Shown one piece after another: positions 1 to 15,200 of a DNA stretch of 64,000 bases. Numbering within the stretch: the stretch's first letter is position 1; each line of letters opens with the position of its first letter. Source of the DNA: Limnomonas spitsbergensis (lineage: Eukaryota; Chlorophyta; Chlorophyceae; Chlamydomonadales); contig JAYJMM010000084.1 in the NCBI GenBank assembly GCA_037349105.1, positions 1,550,001 to 1,614,000 of the forward strand, given 5' to 3'. The notes beneath the pieces are model-generated. The model worked only from the letters and a program-made list of their open reading frames with translations. It made no database searches and had not been told where the DNA came from. Both the position numbers and the translations under genes were made by a program.

Positions 1-166
1 CTCATTGATTGTTTTAAGGGGGCCAAAGCTCATTGCCGAAAAAATGTGAATCACATCAGAACATGCTCATTGATTGTTTCAAGGGGGCAAAGCTCATTGC
101 TGAAAAAACTTGAAGCACGTAAAAACATGCACATTGTTTGTTTTGAAGGGGGGAAAGCTCAATGCC
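1..166. repeat. 65-bp direct repeat, three copies, in the last visible RRP5 intron
   Basis: Units start near 1, 66 and 130. Each begins with CTCATTGATTGTTT or a close variant, followed by a purine-rich G run and AAAGCTCATTGC. The third copy is shortened and diverged. It lies in the intron downstream of RRP5 exon 26. Confidence 0.8.
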
Positions 167-257
167 TGGATAGATGCTCGTTGCATCCGGGGTTCATTCA
201 TCACATTTAAAATATGTATCATGTACCGGTATCATCCATGTCTTCTCCCTCGCTCAC

Positions 258-3200
258 CAGGCCGGTCCCGCTGCGCACCCTCGTCCTCCTCCACTTCGTC
301 CTCCTTCTCATCCTCGTCCTCATCTTCATCGTCGCTCTCCTCTTCAGACACGTCATCAACATCTGCCATGTCCACATCTCCGCCAGCTCCTTCCTTCCCA
401 GCAATGCCTTCCCCCTCCTCCTCCTCCTCCTCCTCCTCCTCCTCCTCGCTCTCCTCTCCGGCTGCCTCTGCGTCCAAATCTGCCGCTTCTCCGTCAATGT
501 CCGGGACCGGCTTGGACTTCTTGCCGGGCCTGCCCTCATCGTCACCCTCCTCCGCCTCACCCTCAAAGTATGAAGGCTTCATACCCAGGGAGAGTTTGCC
601 TGCCTCAAGGTCGATCTTCAAGACCTGAAAAGGGGACGGGACCACACAGCCCGCGTGTAAGTGTTTGGCCTAACATTGGTACCAATATACCGTAGATCAG
701 TCATGTTCAACTTGTGTTTTTTACCCCTATAATGCAAAGCTAGATCCATAACATCTTTGGATCCGTACAATCAGTGTATCTGTAGGATCAGTGGATCCTT
801 TCAGTCTTTGGATCCGTAAAATCTATGGATCTGTAACACCTGTGGATCCGTACAATCTGTGGATCCGTAGACAGGTATGGCAGCTCCCTCCATAAGAAGC
901 ATACAGAAACGATCTGCTCCTGGCGGTACAGCGCACGTTACAAATTGGCTCGCACCCTGGCTTGTACTGCTAGCCCCTGGCGGCACAGCGCAACTATGAC
1001 ATTTGCTCATACCTTTGCTCGTACTGCCTGCCCCTGGCGGTACAGCGCCGCCACGTCCTTCACTTTGCTGTCTGCCAGCTCAGAGATATGTACGAGGCCT
1101 GAGGTGCGGCAGCCAGCCAGGTCCACAAACACGCCAAAGGGCTCCACGCGTCGCACCCGCCCGCTGACGAGCTGGCCCACCTCAAGGTCTGCCAGCGTCA
1201 ACGTGGCCGCCTTCTTGCTGGGGTCCACCACCCTGGGGAACAAGTGTTCATTTAATTTAATTAAGGGATTTGTATGAAGCACCGGTACCTGTCATCAATA
1301 TGATATTGTTTAGAGCACTCAACGGAAATGGGGTAATTGATTGTTTGGCGAGCAGTGTCAGCGTGGCCGCCACCTTGATGGGGTCCACACCCCTGCAGAT
1401 GGCGTGTTCATCATTTGGCAGAAAATGATGTTGCTTATCATAATACAGCACCAGTTTTTTTGTTATTCAAAATTGAAGTAATAGAAGGTGACTAAAGACC
1501 TAAACCAGATCTAACCGGATCCAGCCAACCAGTGTGAAAGCTCCATTCTTCCAGCCTGTGCACTGGAATGTGGTTAGTGTACAGCCTGGAACACTGACCA
1601 CGGTCTACAAAACATGACCGGATCCAATCAGATCTAACTCACCTGAGTGTGAGCTCCACCCTTCCAGCCTGCACGCTGGCCACATTCAATCAGATCCATT
1701 CAGATCCAACCCACCTAAGTGTGAGCTCCACCCTTCCAGCCTGGACGCTGACCACATTCAATCAGATCCAACCCACCTGAGTGTGAGCTCCACCCTTCCA
1801 GCCTGGACGCTGACCACATTCAATCAGATCCAACCCACCTGAGTGTGAGCTCGACCCTTCCAGCCTGGACGCTGACCACATTCAATCAGATCCAACCCAC
1901 CTGAGTGTGAGCTCGACCCTTCCAGCCTGGACGCTGACCACATTCAATCAGATCCAACCCACCTGAGTGTGAGCTCGACCCTTCCAGCCTGGACGCTGAC
2001 CACATTCAATCAGATCCAACCCACCTGAGTGTGAGCTCGACCCTTCCAGCCTGGACGCTGACCACATTCAATCAGATCCAACCCACCTGAGTGTGAGCTC
2101 GACCCTTCCAGCCTGGACGCTGACCACATTCAATCAGATCCAACCCACCTGAGTGTGAGCTCGACCCTTCCAGCCTGGACGCTGACCACATTCAATCAGA
2201 TCCAACCCACCTGAGTGTGAGCTCGACCCTTCCAGCCTGGACGCTGACCACATTCAATCAGATCCAACCCACCTGAGTGTGAGCTCCACCCTTCCAGCCT
2301 GGACGCTGACCACATTCAATCAGATCCAACCCACCTGAGTGTGAGCTCGACCCTTCCAGCCTGGACGCTGACCACATTCAATCAGATCCAACCCACCTGA
2401 GTGTGAGCTCGACCCTTCCAGCCTGGACGCTGACCACATTCAATCAGATCCAACCCACCTGAGTGTGAGCTCGACCCTTCCAGCCTGGACGCTGACCACA
2501 TTCAATCAGATCCAACCCACCTGAGTGTGAGCTCGACCCTTCCAGCCTGGACGCTGACCACATTCAATCAGATCCAACCCACCTGAGTGTGAGCTCGACC
2601 CTTCCAGCCTGGACGCTGACCACATTCAATCAGATCCATTCAGATCCAACCCACCTGAGTGTGAGCTCGACCCTTCCAGCCTGGACGCTGACCACATTCA
2701 ATCAGATCCAACCCACCTGAGTGTGAGCTCGACCCTTCCAGCCTGGACGCTGACCACCGTTCCCTCCAGCTTCATACCAGCAGGAAAGGAGGCGGCAGGA
2801 TTCTCCACAAACCTGCGGCAGAGGTGAGGAGCAAGGGGTAAGGGTTCAGGGTTTAGGGTTCTGAACAAAGCTGCAGAAAGGTGTGGCTAAACATGAGTTT
2901 AGGGCTTGGGGTTCTCGACAAATCTGCGGAAAGGTGTGACAATACATGAGTTTAGGCTTTGGGATTTTCAAAAAATCTGCGGAAAGATGTGACTTACGGG
3001 GCTAGGGTTGAGGGTAGGGGGTTCCCAAACAAAGCTGCGGAAAAGTGTGAAATACGGGGTTACGTTTAGGGGTGACATGCGAGGAGTGGGAGATTGGGTA
3101 CAGGTAGTCCCACACTTGATCCACACTGGTTCCACACAAGTTAATCCTCTCCTGATGGCTGGAGTATTTGGGATATCAGGCTCTGAGAGAGCTGCTTGCG

Positions 3201-6200
3201 GGAAGGCGCCACAAGGACTTTGGGGTCTGAGCCAGAGACTGAGCCCAGGGTTTAAGGGTGTAGGGTTTCAGCACAGGGTTCTACGTTATGCAGCCAGTGC
3301 CAGGACCGTAATCGGCACAGCGCTGATCCTTACCCATCTGACAGGTTTCGGATGCGGATGTGAGCGTCGTGCGTACGGTCCAGCGCCAAGAACAGACCCT
3401 TGGGCCCGACTGCCTTGACGTAGCCCTGGACCTTGGACCCCAGCTTTAGAGACTCCAACGCGACCGCCTCGGGCGCAGCGTCCGGCGATGCCAGCCGCTT
3501 GCGGCCGCCGCCTTCGGCGGGCGCAGCCTGCGGCGCGCCCGCAAGCAGGCCGCCCTGCGACGGGCGTGCAGTCAGCCGCACGAGCGCCTCTCGGGCGCCC
3601 GCCGCCGCCCCGGCGGCGGCGGTGATGGCGGCAGCTGCCGCCGCTGGCTGTTCCGGCAGCACCTTGCAGCGCACGTATGCTCCCTTTGCCACCCCCTTGA
3701 GGGCATCATCCACCCACTGGTCGTGCAGGTCAGTGATGGAGATGACGCCGAACCGCTTCTGACCCAGCTGGACCTGAATGACGGGATGTGCGCGTAGGGC
3801 ATGCGGCTCAGGCAAGAAGAATACACGAGTCAAGCAGAACGGCAGGCAGGTATGGGACAGCTCAAGTCAGGAGGCATGAACGAGGGAAGAATAGTAAAAA
3901 GGCAACGTCACAGGTGGGAAAGTAGATGGAACGAGGGGAGGAGCGTCTGGCAGGCAGGAGGGGGAGGTCCCAGGGACGGGGAACGGATGAGGAGAGAAGA
4001 GCGTCTTGCAGTTAGGAGGGGAGGGCTCGGGAGGAGGCGCTTTGGTCAAGAGATGCAGCGCTTGCCAGCAGACAGAAGATACATCTGTCAGGAGCAGGCA
4101 GGGAGGAATCACGACGTCTCTGGGTCGGACCTCATCCCCTACCCAGCCATCTGACCTCTAACCTCCCCCCATCAACAGTCAGGACCACTCACCCGCACAC
4201 CCGAGCCGGCCACAGCCACCACCCTGGCCATCACAATCTCTTTGGGGCGGGGCGCTGTGGACGTGGCGCTGCCATGCAACGCGCCTGAGCCAGGCTTCAC
4301 CAAAGAAAGATCCACTTGATGTTGCTTGCCGTCCACCTGGGTTAGGATTTAGTTTCAGGGTTCAGGACAAAGGTTCGGGATAAGGGTTCAGGATAAGGGT
4401 TTAAGGTCTAGGGATGCGTTTCAGAATTTGGGTTGGGGTCTATGGTTTTAGATGAACCCTGGGCAGCACCAGGGAGATGTCCATGTGGTGGTTAAACCTA
4501 CCACCTGAGTTACGGGTTAGGGTTTAGGCTTCAGGGTTACGTCTTAGGGTTTGGGCTTCAGGGTTAGGGTAAAGGTTTAGCGTAATCCTGGGCTGCACCT
4601 CTGACAGATCCCCTCCTCCCCTCCTCCCCTCCACCTCCATCTCTCACCTGCAGCACACGGGCCACCACGCCCTGCCCCACTTTGAAGCCCGCTTTCAGGT
4701 CCATGAGCACGAGGGGGTCCAGGGACACATCCAAGGCGCTCACTCGCGCACGGATGTCAGGGCTGAGGGACACCCACATATGGTCCTGGGGAGGTTGAGG
4801 GTTGAGGGTTGAGGGTTTATGGGCAGAGGGCGGGACAGGTAAGGGCACTCGCTCGCTCGCGCACTGCTGAGGAACACCCACATATGGTCCCAAAGAAAGA
4901 CAATTGAGTTGGTTGGTTGAGGAAAGATACGTGCGTGGGTGTGTAAGGAAAGTATCCCAGTTACGGGGAAAGTAGCCCAGAAGTCCAGTCACCAGGAGTG
5001 TGAGGAACGTGTAAAATGCAATAGTTATGTGTGAATGGGAGTGACATAAACCAGTATCCAGAACATAACCCCCCTAAACCCTACCACAACACCGTCTCCT
5101 TAGTATCTACCTCCTCTACCTACTGCGCCATGCCCAGGAACAACACTGGTCCAACCTCCACACCAAACCCTTAACCCGAATTCCAAACCCTAAACCTCAT
5201 ATTCCAAACCCTTAACCCCACCACTTTCCGTCTCCTCAGTTCCTCTCGTCTGCCACCTGCTGCGCCATGCCCAGGAACAACATTGGTTCGCACCAAACCC
5301 TAAACACCAAATTTCAAACCCTGAACCTCAACCCAGCCATATCCTCAGTTCCCCACCTCTGCTATCTCATAGTCTAGGGTCAAGGGTTAAGGTGGTAGGG
5401 TTCACTCCTCAACCCTAAAACATGACTAGGAGAACCCTAAACACTAAAACATTAACTCGGAGATAACCCTTAACCCTACCACATAAACTAGGAGGTAACA
5501 TAAGCTAGGCCCAGCACTCCATGTTCCCGTCCCCAACCCAGAGCCCTGAAACCTCGTAAAACATAAACCCTCAAACCTGGACCTCATACTTTCACCTGAG
5601 CCGTGCTCTGTCGCCCCGACCACCCGCAGCAGGCCCAGTGCTCACAACCCCAAACCCTTACCCCTTCACCTGTATACGAGCTTCATTTTCCCACCTCAGC
5701 CAACCCATGCACCAGGTCCAAGAACAACACAAGCCCGCACCAGACTCACAACCCCTCCTGCACTAAACCCTCAACCCTCCTGTGCGAAACCCTCAACCCC
5801 TCCTGCACGTAACCCTCAACCCCTCCTGTACGAAACCCTCAACCCCTCCTGCACTTAACCCTCGACCCCTCCTGTACGAAACCCTCAACCCCTCCTGCAC
5901 TTAACCCTCAACCCCTCCTGTACGAAACCCTCAACCCCTCCTGCACGTAACCCTCAACCCATCCTGTACGAAACCCTCAACCCCTCCTGCACTTAACCCT
6001 CGAACCCTCCTGTACGAAACCCTCAACCCCTCCTGCACTTAACCCTCAACCCCTCCTGTACGAAACCCTCAACCCCTCCTGCACCAAACCCTCAACCCCT
6101 CCTGCACTTATAACCCTCTACCCCTCCTACACTAAACCTCAAACCATCCTGCACTAAACCCTCAACCCCTTCTGCAATATACCCTCAACCCCCTCCTGCA

Positions 6201-9200
6201 CTTAACCCTGAACCTCTCTCCGAGCCGTGCCCTCTCACCTCAGCCACCTCTTGCACCAGGCCCGGGACCAACACAAGCCCATACCAAACCCTAAACCTCG
6301 AATTCCAAACCCTAAACCTCTCCCCGAGTCGTGCCCTCTCACCTCCGCCACCTCCTGCACCAGGCCCAGCGCCTTGCTGCCCGGCTTCAAAGAGCTCAGG
6401 CTCAGCGTCAGGGGCGTCGGGATGGTGCCGCCTCCCGCAGCTGAGCACTCCGCAGCCTCCCTGGCCGTGAGCAGCAGCGAGGGACGCATGCTGAGGTCCA
6501 CGGGCGCGTGGTGGCGTGTGTCTCCGAGCCGGCCGAGCACAACCGCTTCGATTGGCTGGATCGGCGATGAGCGGGGGGGGGGGGAGGAAGAACGAAGATC
6601 TTATTTTGCTTTCTATCAGGGTTAAGGTCTCAATACCGTCAGGGTCTGCGGAGGAAGCAGGGGGCAGGGGGGGGGGGCACGAGAGGCCAGCCGGAGTTGT
6701 CTCAACATCCACAAAACAGTAAACGTCTTTTGCATATGCCGCACCTTGACCGCTGCCAGCTGCAATAAAATATAAAAAACTGTTCATTTTGAATGCCCCA
6801 CACCTGCCGCACCCTCCACCCTGCCAGCCTCACAGAGCACGAATACAACTGTTCACTTCGACCCAGAAGCCCTGCACATGCTGCACCCTGAACGCAGCCA
6901 GCGCTATTGGGCACAAGTACAACTGTTCATTTCGACCCCTCGACCCCATAAGACCTCTACACCCCTCACCTGCTGCACGCTGAACGCCGCCAGCGGAGTG
7001 ACGGCTGGCAGCGAATCCTCCTTGAGATCCGCCACCTCAGTCATGTGGACGCGGCAAACGAGCTTCTTGCCCACCTGGGGTAGGGTGGAGGGTTGACGCA
7101 ACAGGGCTTAGGGGTGAGGGTTTATATCAGGGTTGAAGGTTGAGTGTTGAAGGTTTTGAGTTATTCACATTTCTCCGAAATTTTCACTTTTCCCGCCGCA
7201 AAGCCCATAATAGAAAGATAATAAAAGAAGACCAGCGTGGAGTTATAGAAAGCACGGACTCCGCGCTCTCTCACTTCCAAGAGACCTCCCACCTTCAACC
7301 ACCCCTCTGCCACCTTCCACCCACCCCATCTTCCACGTCCATGAGCAACGCTCCCAGGGTTCAGGGTTTATGGTGGATTTCAAGCCCCATTGCCCCCCCC
7401 TATCTCCCACCTACACGTCCACGTGGGACGCGCCCAGGGTTCAGGTTTCAGGATGGATTTCAAAGCCCCATCGCCCACCTGCACGTCCATGTGTGATGCG
7501 CCCACCGCCGTCACCAGCCCCGAAACCACCGTCCCGACCGTCGCCCTCTGCCCTGCCGTCCCGCCCGCCGCCGCCGCGCCGCCCTGTGGCCGGTGCTGCT
7601 GCTTGTCGCCCTTGCCCGACGACACGGCCAGCAGCGGCAGCCTGAGCAGCAGACGGCCGCCGGTTGCGGGTGTGGGCAGTGCCGCAACGACGGCGCCCGC
7701 GATGTGCTGGCCGGGCTGCGCCTTCCAGGTCACATGCTCCGGGTCCTGAACAGGTGCGTTGTTTTACCATGCTTCAGTTACAATTCAGGGAATTTTAGCT
7801 ACAATTCAGACACGGATGGCTGCAGCTGAAGCCCCCGGCTGTTGGCCAATAAATGTTGTTGCCCTGTTGGTCTTGAGGTGGCTGCCCGACGGCCGCCCAA
7901 AGGTCATCTGGTGCACAATTTACCCCATACCCTTAAGGTGATCAGGTGCACACTAAACCCTCCTAAACCCTACAGATGATCAGGTGCACACTTCACCTTA
8001 GAGTTTAAGGGTGATCTGGCACACACTAAACCCTTGACCCTAGACTACTGTAACATGATGACAGGTCCTGCGCCTTCCAAGGTTTGTGCTCCGGGTCTAA
8101 AATCTTGAAGTCGTTCATTTTTAAGGGGGGCGGCAAAACCAAAACAAGTCAGTAAACTTCCTTTTACATTAACGTCGATGGGTGCTCCCATCTGCTTACC
8201 CTCTGGTTGAAGTCTGTTGTCGCCGCGAAGCCTAGTGCGTGCCCATGCTCCGGTAGGCTGACCACCACGTAGCCCGGCGATGCCTTCACCAGCTCCACCA
8301 CCGCTTCGACCCGCTGCCCGACCACCAGGCTCGGAAGCTGAGGCCCCGCGACCGCCGCCGCCGCGGCAATCTTTGCTGCCGCCTTCTTCCCGAGCGGCGT
8401 CTTCCCCTTCGGCCCCGCGGCCCCTGTCACCGCCGCTGCGTTGACGTGCGTGGGTGCGGCGGAGAGGTCCACAATGCCCTCTTGCTTGCTAATGTCCAGG
8501 ACGCGGAGGTTGACAGGGGCACCCGGGAGCAGCTTGGCGTCGCCGGCCTGGTGCTGACGGATGATGCCGACCAAGTCCTGAGAGGCAGGGTTTCAGAAAG
8601 GTGGATTCAGGGTTTGAGGTCTGATGCATATGCATGGGCATAGACCTGGGGTGGTGCATGGGCATGGATATGGGGAGGTGCATGTGCATGTGCATGGGAT
8701 GGTGCAGTTTTTGAACCTGCCCCTGTGATCACCAACAGTCACCTGATACGCCTCCAGGTCAACCACAATCCCCTCTACCGCTACCTACCCATACTCCCTG
8801 CTGCCACCCACTGTCCCCTAATACACCTTCCGCCATCACCCGCTGTTACCTGATGCGCCTCCAGGTCCACAACGATGCCGTACTCCTCGATCTTGTGCAC
8901 GGAGCCACGCACGGCCGCGCCGACAGACAGAGCCCCGTCCCAATCTACGGCCGCAGCGACGGCGTCCGTCCCCTCGGCCTCGTGAACCAGCTTCTCAACG
9001 GCTTCCAGATCTGACAGCAGTGCGTGAAGGTACGACGCGTCCGTGGCAGTACAAGCCAGGGAGGGTTTCAGGGTCAGGCTGAACCGCTTGCGCTCCGCGT
9101 CCACCTGGATCACCTGTGGAGGCGACAGGATAGAGGGTTTAGTGCTTTTAGGGTTAAGGGTAATGAGGGACAGGGAGGCAGGCCAACACTCCACCAGCAA

Positions 9201-12200
9201 TGAATAAATAAATAATTACACAAACGCCAGCAATGCATACATAACGAAATACAATCACAGTACATTTAAATTGCTCTCCGCAAAATTGTTGTTCAGGGCT
9301 GAGGGTTTTATTGACATACTGGTTAATGTGTAGCTCTGCACTGGAGCTGGTCCAGGGTCTATGCAGGAGCTAATCCAGGGTTTATGCACGATTGTGTCCA
9401 GGGTTGTATCCAGGGTTTGTCCCCCGTTCAAGAACCGCGGGTTGGATTATGATGCGAGCGGTAATCCGGGTCTTGTCCCGGGTTTTAACCAGGCTTTTGC
9501 ATGGGCGTGGGCCCTGTGTTTTACCCAGGTTTCCGTCCCAAGCTACACTCGATGATTCGTCCAAGGGTTTAACCCGTGCATTACTTACGAAGGTTTGCAC
9601 AGCGCTTTATCCCGGGCTTAACCCAGGTTTTATAAATGAGCGCATCCAAGGATTTACCCAGAGTGCATTACCCTGGCTTGACCTCTGTCCCGTGTTTCAT
9701 CATCCAGGGTTTCATCCAGGGTTACCAGGGTTTGTTGCGCTCATCCAGGGTTACCAAGGTTTGTTGCGCTCATCCAGGGTTACCAGGGTTTGTTGCGCTC
9801 ATCCAGGGTTACCAGGGTTTGTTGCGCTCATCCAGGGTTACCAGGGTTTGTTGCGCTCATCCAGGGTTACCAGGGTTTGTTGCGCTCATCCAGGGTTACC
9901 AGGGTTTGTAGCGCTCATCCAGGGTTACCAGGGTTTGTTGCGCTCATCCAGGGTTACCAGGGTTTGTTGCGCTCATCTGCGCCCCAGAACAAACTGCCTA
10001 GTTGTTAGGTATAATGAGGTTAATACTTTTGTACAACGTCTGGCCATGGGTTTCACCAGGGATTTCCCTCACCTGTTCCCTCACGCTCCGCCCCTCAACA
10101 AACTGCCTAGTTTAGGGTATAATGAGGCTTTATACAGCGTCAAGCCCAGGGTTTCTCCTAAGGTTTGCCCTCACCTGCTCCTGCACGCTCCGCCCTTCAT
10201 CAAACTGCATAGTTTAGGGTCTGAGGTCAACACTTCTCCACAGCGTCATGCCCAGGATTTACCCAGGATTCCTGTGCTCACTTGTGCCTTGACACTCTGC
10301 CCCTCAACAAATTGCCTAGTTTAGGGTCTGAGGATAAACTTGTATACAGCTTCTTGCCCAGGGTCTTACCCAGGGTTTGCCCTCACCTGCGCCTTGACGC
10401 TCTGCCCCTCAACAAACTGTCGCTTGGGGTCGCTCACAAACGTGTCTGCCAGCTGCGAGAGTCCTGCGCGCCCTGTCACATGGCCCAGGAAGCGCACAAA
10501 CACCGAGTCTGGCGTGACGGACGCGACAAAGCCCGGCAGGAGCGCACCCTCGGCGACAGCCTCAAAGGTCGTAGGCAGCGTCGCGGCGGAGAGCACTAGC
10601 GAGGCTTTGCGGCTGACCAGGAGGCGCTGCTTCTTGCCGGCGCCCTCGAGACGCTCAAGAACCACAACGCGACCTGACAAGGGCACATGGGAGTTCAGGG
10701 TTGGAGGTTCAGGGTTTAGGGTGAAGAGTTGAAGGTTCAGGGTGCAGGATTTAGAGTGAAAAGTTGAAGGCTAAGGGTTTAGGGTGAAGAGTGTAAGGCT
10801 TTGGGTTGAAGGTTCAGGGTTTAGGGTGAAGAGTTGAAGCCTTCAGGTAAAGGGTGCAGAGTATAGGGTGCTGGGTTTAGGGTGACGAGTGTAAGGCTTT
10901 GGGTTTGAGACGATCTTCCCAGGACCTGCAGAATGTCCACATGGTCAGGATGGGGCATAGAAGGCTTCCCGAGCAAAAGGCAACATGTGCGATAAAGAGG
11001 GCTTGGAGGTTGCGGGTCGTTCCCTTCCAGAGCCATGCACAGGGTAAAAGGAGGGTTCAGGGCTCAAGGTACAGGGTTCAGGGTTTGTAGTGGCTTTTCA
11101 AAACCCTGAAGAACCATTACGCGACCTGGCAGGGGTTAAGGGGAGTTGAGGGTTTGAGGTTAAGGGTTCAGGTTGCACGACGGTTTCCCCAGAACCAGCA
11201 GAACCGACGAGTGACCTGGCCAGGGGGGAAGATCAAGCTCGCAAACAGCAAAGGGCTTTCAAGAAGTGGGCCTGGGGAGCCTGACCCGCACACAGACCTT
11301 CTTGCTACCGCTTGTACGTTACGGCAGCAAGAAGGCCAGGGCAAAGGTGGATTCCATAACCAGGAAATTTACCGTGAGCCTGAGAGATAAAGGATTTAGG
11401 GTTCAGGGTTTGGACAGGTTTTGGGGTTAAGGGTCAAGAGATTGGGGTTACAGGTTAAGGTTCACGGGATTGGTGTTCAGGGTGTAGCCATGTAGGGCAG
11501 GGTTAAGAATATGGGTTTTGGGGTTTTGGGGTTAAGGGTTGAGGCTTAAGGGCAGGGCAGGGCGAGCCCTCGCTGGGTCTAGGGTTCATGATTTAGGGTC
11601 AAGGCTTAGGCATTTAGGATGGATGTCTGGATCCCAAGGGTCAGGATTGAGGATGGATCCATAGATCCGAGGCTCACCGATCTTGGATCCGGCCTTGATG
11701 ACAGCTCTGAGCGCTTCGGCACCCGCGGGATGGTCGGACACGTGGAGCCCCTCCAGCCTGCCGGCCACGCTGGTGCCCTCGGGCAGCATGAGGTCCACCA
11801 CGTAGCTGACTGAGGGCGAGGATGCGTCACCCACCACCTGAAAGAGATAAAGTGAGAGAAGAGTGAGTGGATTGGTGCCCTCGGCAGGTCCACCACGTGA
11901 GGCTGGGGATGGGAGGAGGAAGTTTGGCGAGGCAGACATCGCTTTGTGTGTGACGACAGAAGGGGATGGGGGGGAAGATAAGACAATTGGCAAGGCAGAT
12001 GCTAGGCAGGCAACTCATTGAATGCGCAGTCATGGAGTGGGGGAGAGAGAAAGGATATCAGTTTATTAGGCAGGCGACATTTCGAGTGATGACAGTGGGG
12101 GGAGAGAAGAGGACAACTGGCAAGGCAAGGCACATTTTGGAGCGATGACAGAGGGGTTAAGGAGGAGAACAATCGGCAAGACAGAGGATTGGCAGTGGGG

Positions 12201-15200
12201 GCACGATGGAGGCCGAGGATCATATGTTACACTTCGCCACTACACAGTTCCTCTAAAGACGCGGAAGCGCTACACGTCTTAAGAGAATTGGAGGAGGACA
12301 AAGGAGCAATCAGCCCCCCCCCCTCGACAGGCTTCGTAACCCCACACGTTGTGTATCACGCTTCGTTCACACTTTGATCACACCTGCGTCACGACGGCCT
12401 CTGCAACGTCTCCCGCCTCTAGCCCCCCGTATGGATCGGTCGAGGCGGCTTCGGCGGCCGCGGCGGAGGCCGCAGCTGCCTTCTTGCCGGACAGGCCCAG
12501 CTTGAGGCGGCCGGTCGCGGGCTCCACGGCAATAATGGCGGCTTTGATGACCTGCGGATCCCGAGGGGGAGGGGGCAGGGTTGAGGGGTCTGGGTTAAAG
12601 GCTAGGATGTAGGGTATGGGGACTTTGTGTTAAGGGTTGAATGGTTGAGGATTCAGGGATTAATATATAGAGTTCAGGATCAGGTTTCAGGGCAGAAGGT
12701 TTCCTGGGGTATTGGGGGTTCTGGGGCGAATTTGGGAACCAAAAGTGTAATTCTCGGGCTACACAGCAGCAAGCTCTCAAGTCCCTCCTCACTCTTATTG
12801 TGCCAGATGGAGACGGAACATACTTCAAGGGGGGTCATGGTCACCAATTATAGGGTTCGGGGTTCAGGGTTACGAATCGTTCCTGTCCTTCAGGAGAGAA
12901 GTTTCAAAACCCCGAACCCGAAGTCTGTTCCCTTCAGGTAGACTTAGGGTTCAGGGTTCAAGGTCACCAATTGTTGCGTCCTTCAGGAGGCAGAGCAAGC
13001 TTGGGTTCAGGGTTCAGTAAACAAGGTTTCCGTTCCCAGGTCACAGGATCCCCCAGGGCATCCTCCCACTTGGGCCGCGCCAGGTGATGGACTGAGAGGG
13101 CTTAATACCCATGCAATCCATCCCACCTGGTCCGCACTGAAGGAATGAGAGGGCTTGGTGCCCTCTGATCAACCCCCATGCCACCAACACCCCCGGATCA
13201 AGAGGTGATCTCACCTGACCAGCACTGAAGGACTCCGAGGGCTTGGTGCCTTCAGGGAGGCCAAGCTGGCCGACATGGGCTAGGCCAGAAACACCCCCGT
13301 AGAAGGAGACAAACACACCGTAGTCCTGAAACAGGTTTGAAGGGTTTCATGTTAAGGGTTTAGGGTTGAGACAACCACGCCATATGTCTGGCAGAGGGAT
13401 CAGGGGTTCATGTTCAGGGTTCCGTGTTAAGACAAACATGCCGTAGTCTTAGAGGGAGCAGGGTTTTAACTTTGGGTTGCAGGTTAAAGACAAAATGAAC
13501 AGGCCATACTCCTGAAAGCTGTTCAAGGGTTTAATGTGAAGGGTTCAGGGTTGAGGCAGGCACGCCATAGTCATGGAGGAGGGTGAAGGGATGCACACTT
13601 GCGGCCTAAAGTTCAGGGTAACGGGTTTAGACAACAAGTCAAAGCTCTGAAAGAGGGGCCAGGGTTTAATCTTGAGGGTTGAGGGTTACGGAGGTCCAGC
13701 CAGAGCCCTGGAACAGCCTCCAGGGTTTAATGTCTCGGGTTGAGACAAACATGCCTTGGAAGGGGGATCAGTGTTCAAGGTTGAGGGTTGTGGGTTGAAG
13801 GTTTAGGGTTAAGACAGACACGCCATAGTCTTGGGAAAGCGTGAAATGTTAAGGGCCCTCCCCTCTGACCCGCCCCGCACAATACGCCAACCTTAAACAC
13901 GGCTTCTGTAAACATACAGCGGGCGCGCAGGGTTTAGGGTTTCAGGGTTGAGGTTAGGATCCTGACCTCCGCCCCGCCCCGCCCACCTACCTTGACTCCG
14001 GTGACCATGCCGTGTGCACGCAGGCCCGGTGTTGCCTGCTGCAGCGAGGCGAGGGGCTGCAGGCGACTGCCCACAAGGCCCGGCTTCAGGGTCAGCGTCA
14101 TGCGCCGGGCAGCCACGTCCACCTCAATGATGCGCCCAGACACCCTCTGGCCCACCTGGAGGAGAGAAAAGAGGGTTCAGAATTTAGGGTTCAGGGTTCA
14201 GCGTCATGCGCTGGGCCGCCACGTCCACCTCTATGATATGCCCAGACACCCTCTGGCCCACCTGGGGAAAAGAGGCTTAAGGGTCAGGGCTTTACATCTG
14301 CATCATGTGCCAGTCGATAACCTTGACGCCGCTTTCGTTCCGTTCAGCTTACCTTACACAATTTTGTCTCCTTTGACATCGTCATGAAATGAAAAAGCTA
14401 CCGCATGCGAGATACATTTCTAGCACTTAATTTGTGTCGTTTTATTTTTTGTTTTGTTTTGCTCACCTTGAACTTGGTCAGGGCCTTGGCTGAGCCTAGG
14501 TCAGAGGCGTGGAGGCGAGGGACCAGCCCCCGGATCCCCGGGCCTGCAGAGACTAGCAGTCCATGTTCCTCCACCGCCGTGATGGTCACCGCAAGGGGCA
14601 TGCCCGGGTGGATATGCGCGTAAGACACGATCTGAGCAAGGAGCAGGCGTAAGGGATAAGTGAGAGACATCCTGATCGGGGAGTGGGTAGCGGGGAAGGG
14701 GGAAGGGGGAGTGGGGAAGAGGGCAGCGGGAGGGGGAGCTGGGCGCAAGAGTTCCGTGAGAGACTGTCCGGGCATAGAGCAGAAACAGGGGCTACTTAAC
14801 AGAAAGTCATGAGTGTGGACCTCAACATCAACCACTAGCCATGCCCTTCACACGAACCCTGAACATTAAGCCCTGCTCACCTCCTGCTCCAAGATGCTCT
14901 TCTTCATGCTCAGCGTGGCCAGTCCGTCCACCAGGCGGAACCCTATGACGCGCGCACTGACTGCCTGGCCCACCCGGAAGGCTTTGTCCAGCGGCGCATC
15001 ATCCCGCCCATCAGTGAGGTTGGAGATGTGAACGAATCCTGATTGATAGGCGGGGGTTGGGTTAGGCTGCAGTTGAGGGATCGAGGATGGCTTAATGGAG
15101 GCGGGGCAAGGCAGAGGGGAGTCCGACAGTCAGCACTTGTATGCATGAAGCCTGCACAATTCGAGAGGGGAGGTGTAGGTTGGGGGGGGGGGCTAGGTTG

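Noticed and set aside
110..628. Serine-rich plus-strand protein
   Set aside because: Shadow of the acidic linker exon of RRP5 on the minus strand.
9392..10324. 310-residue plus-strand reading frame
   Set aside because: Runs across the 29-bp minisatellite in RRP5 intron 15; protein is a simple repeat and no family matches.
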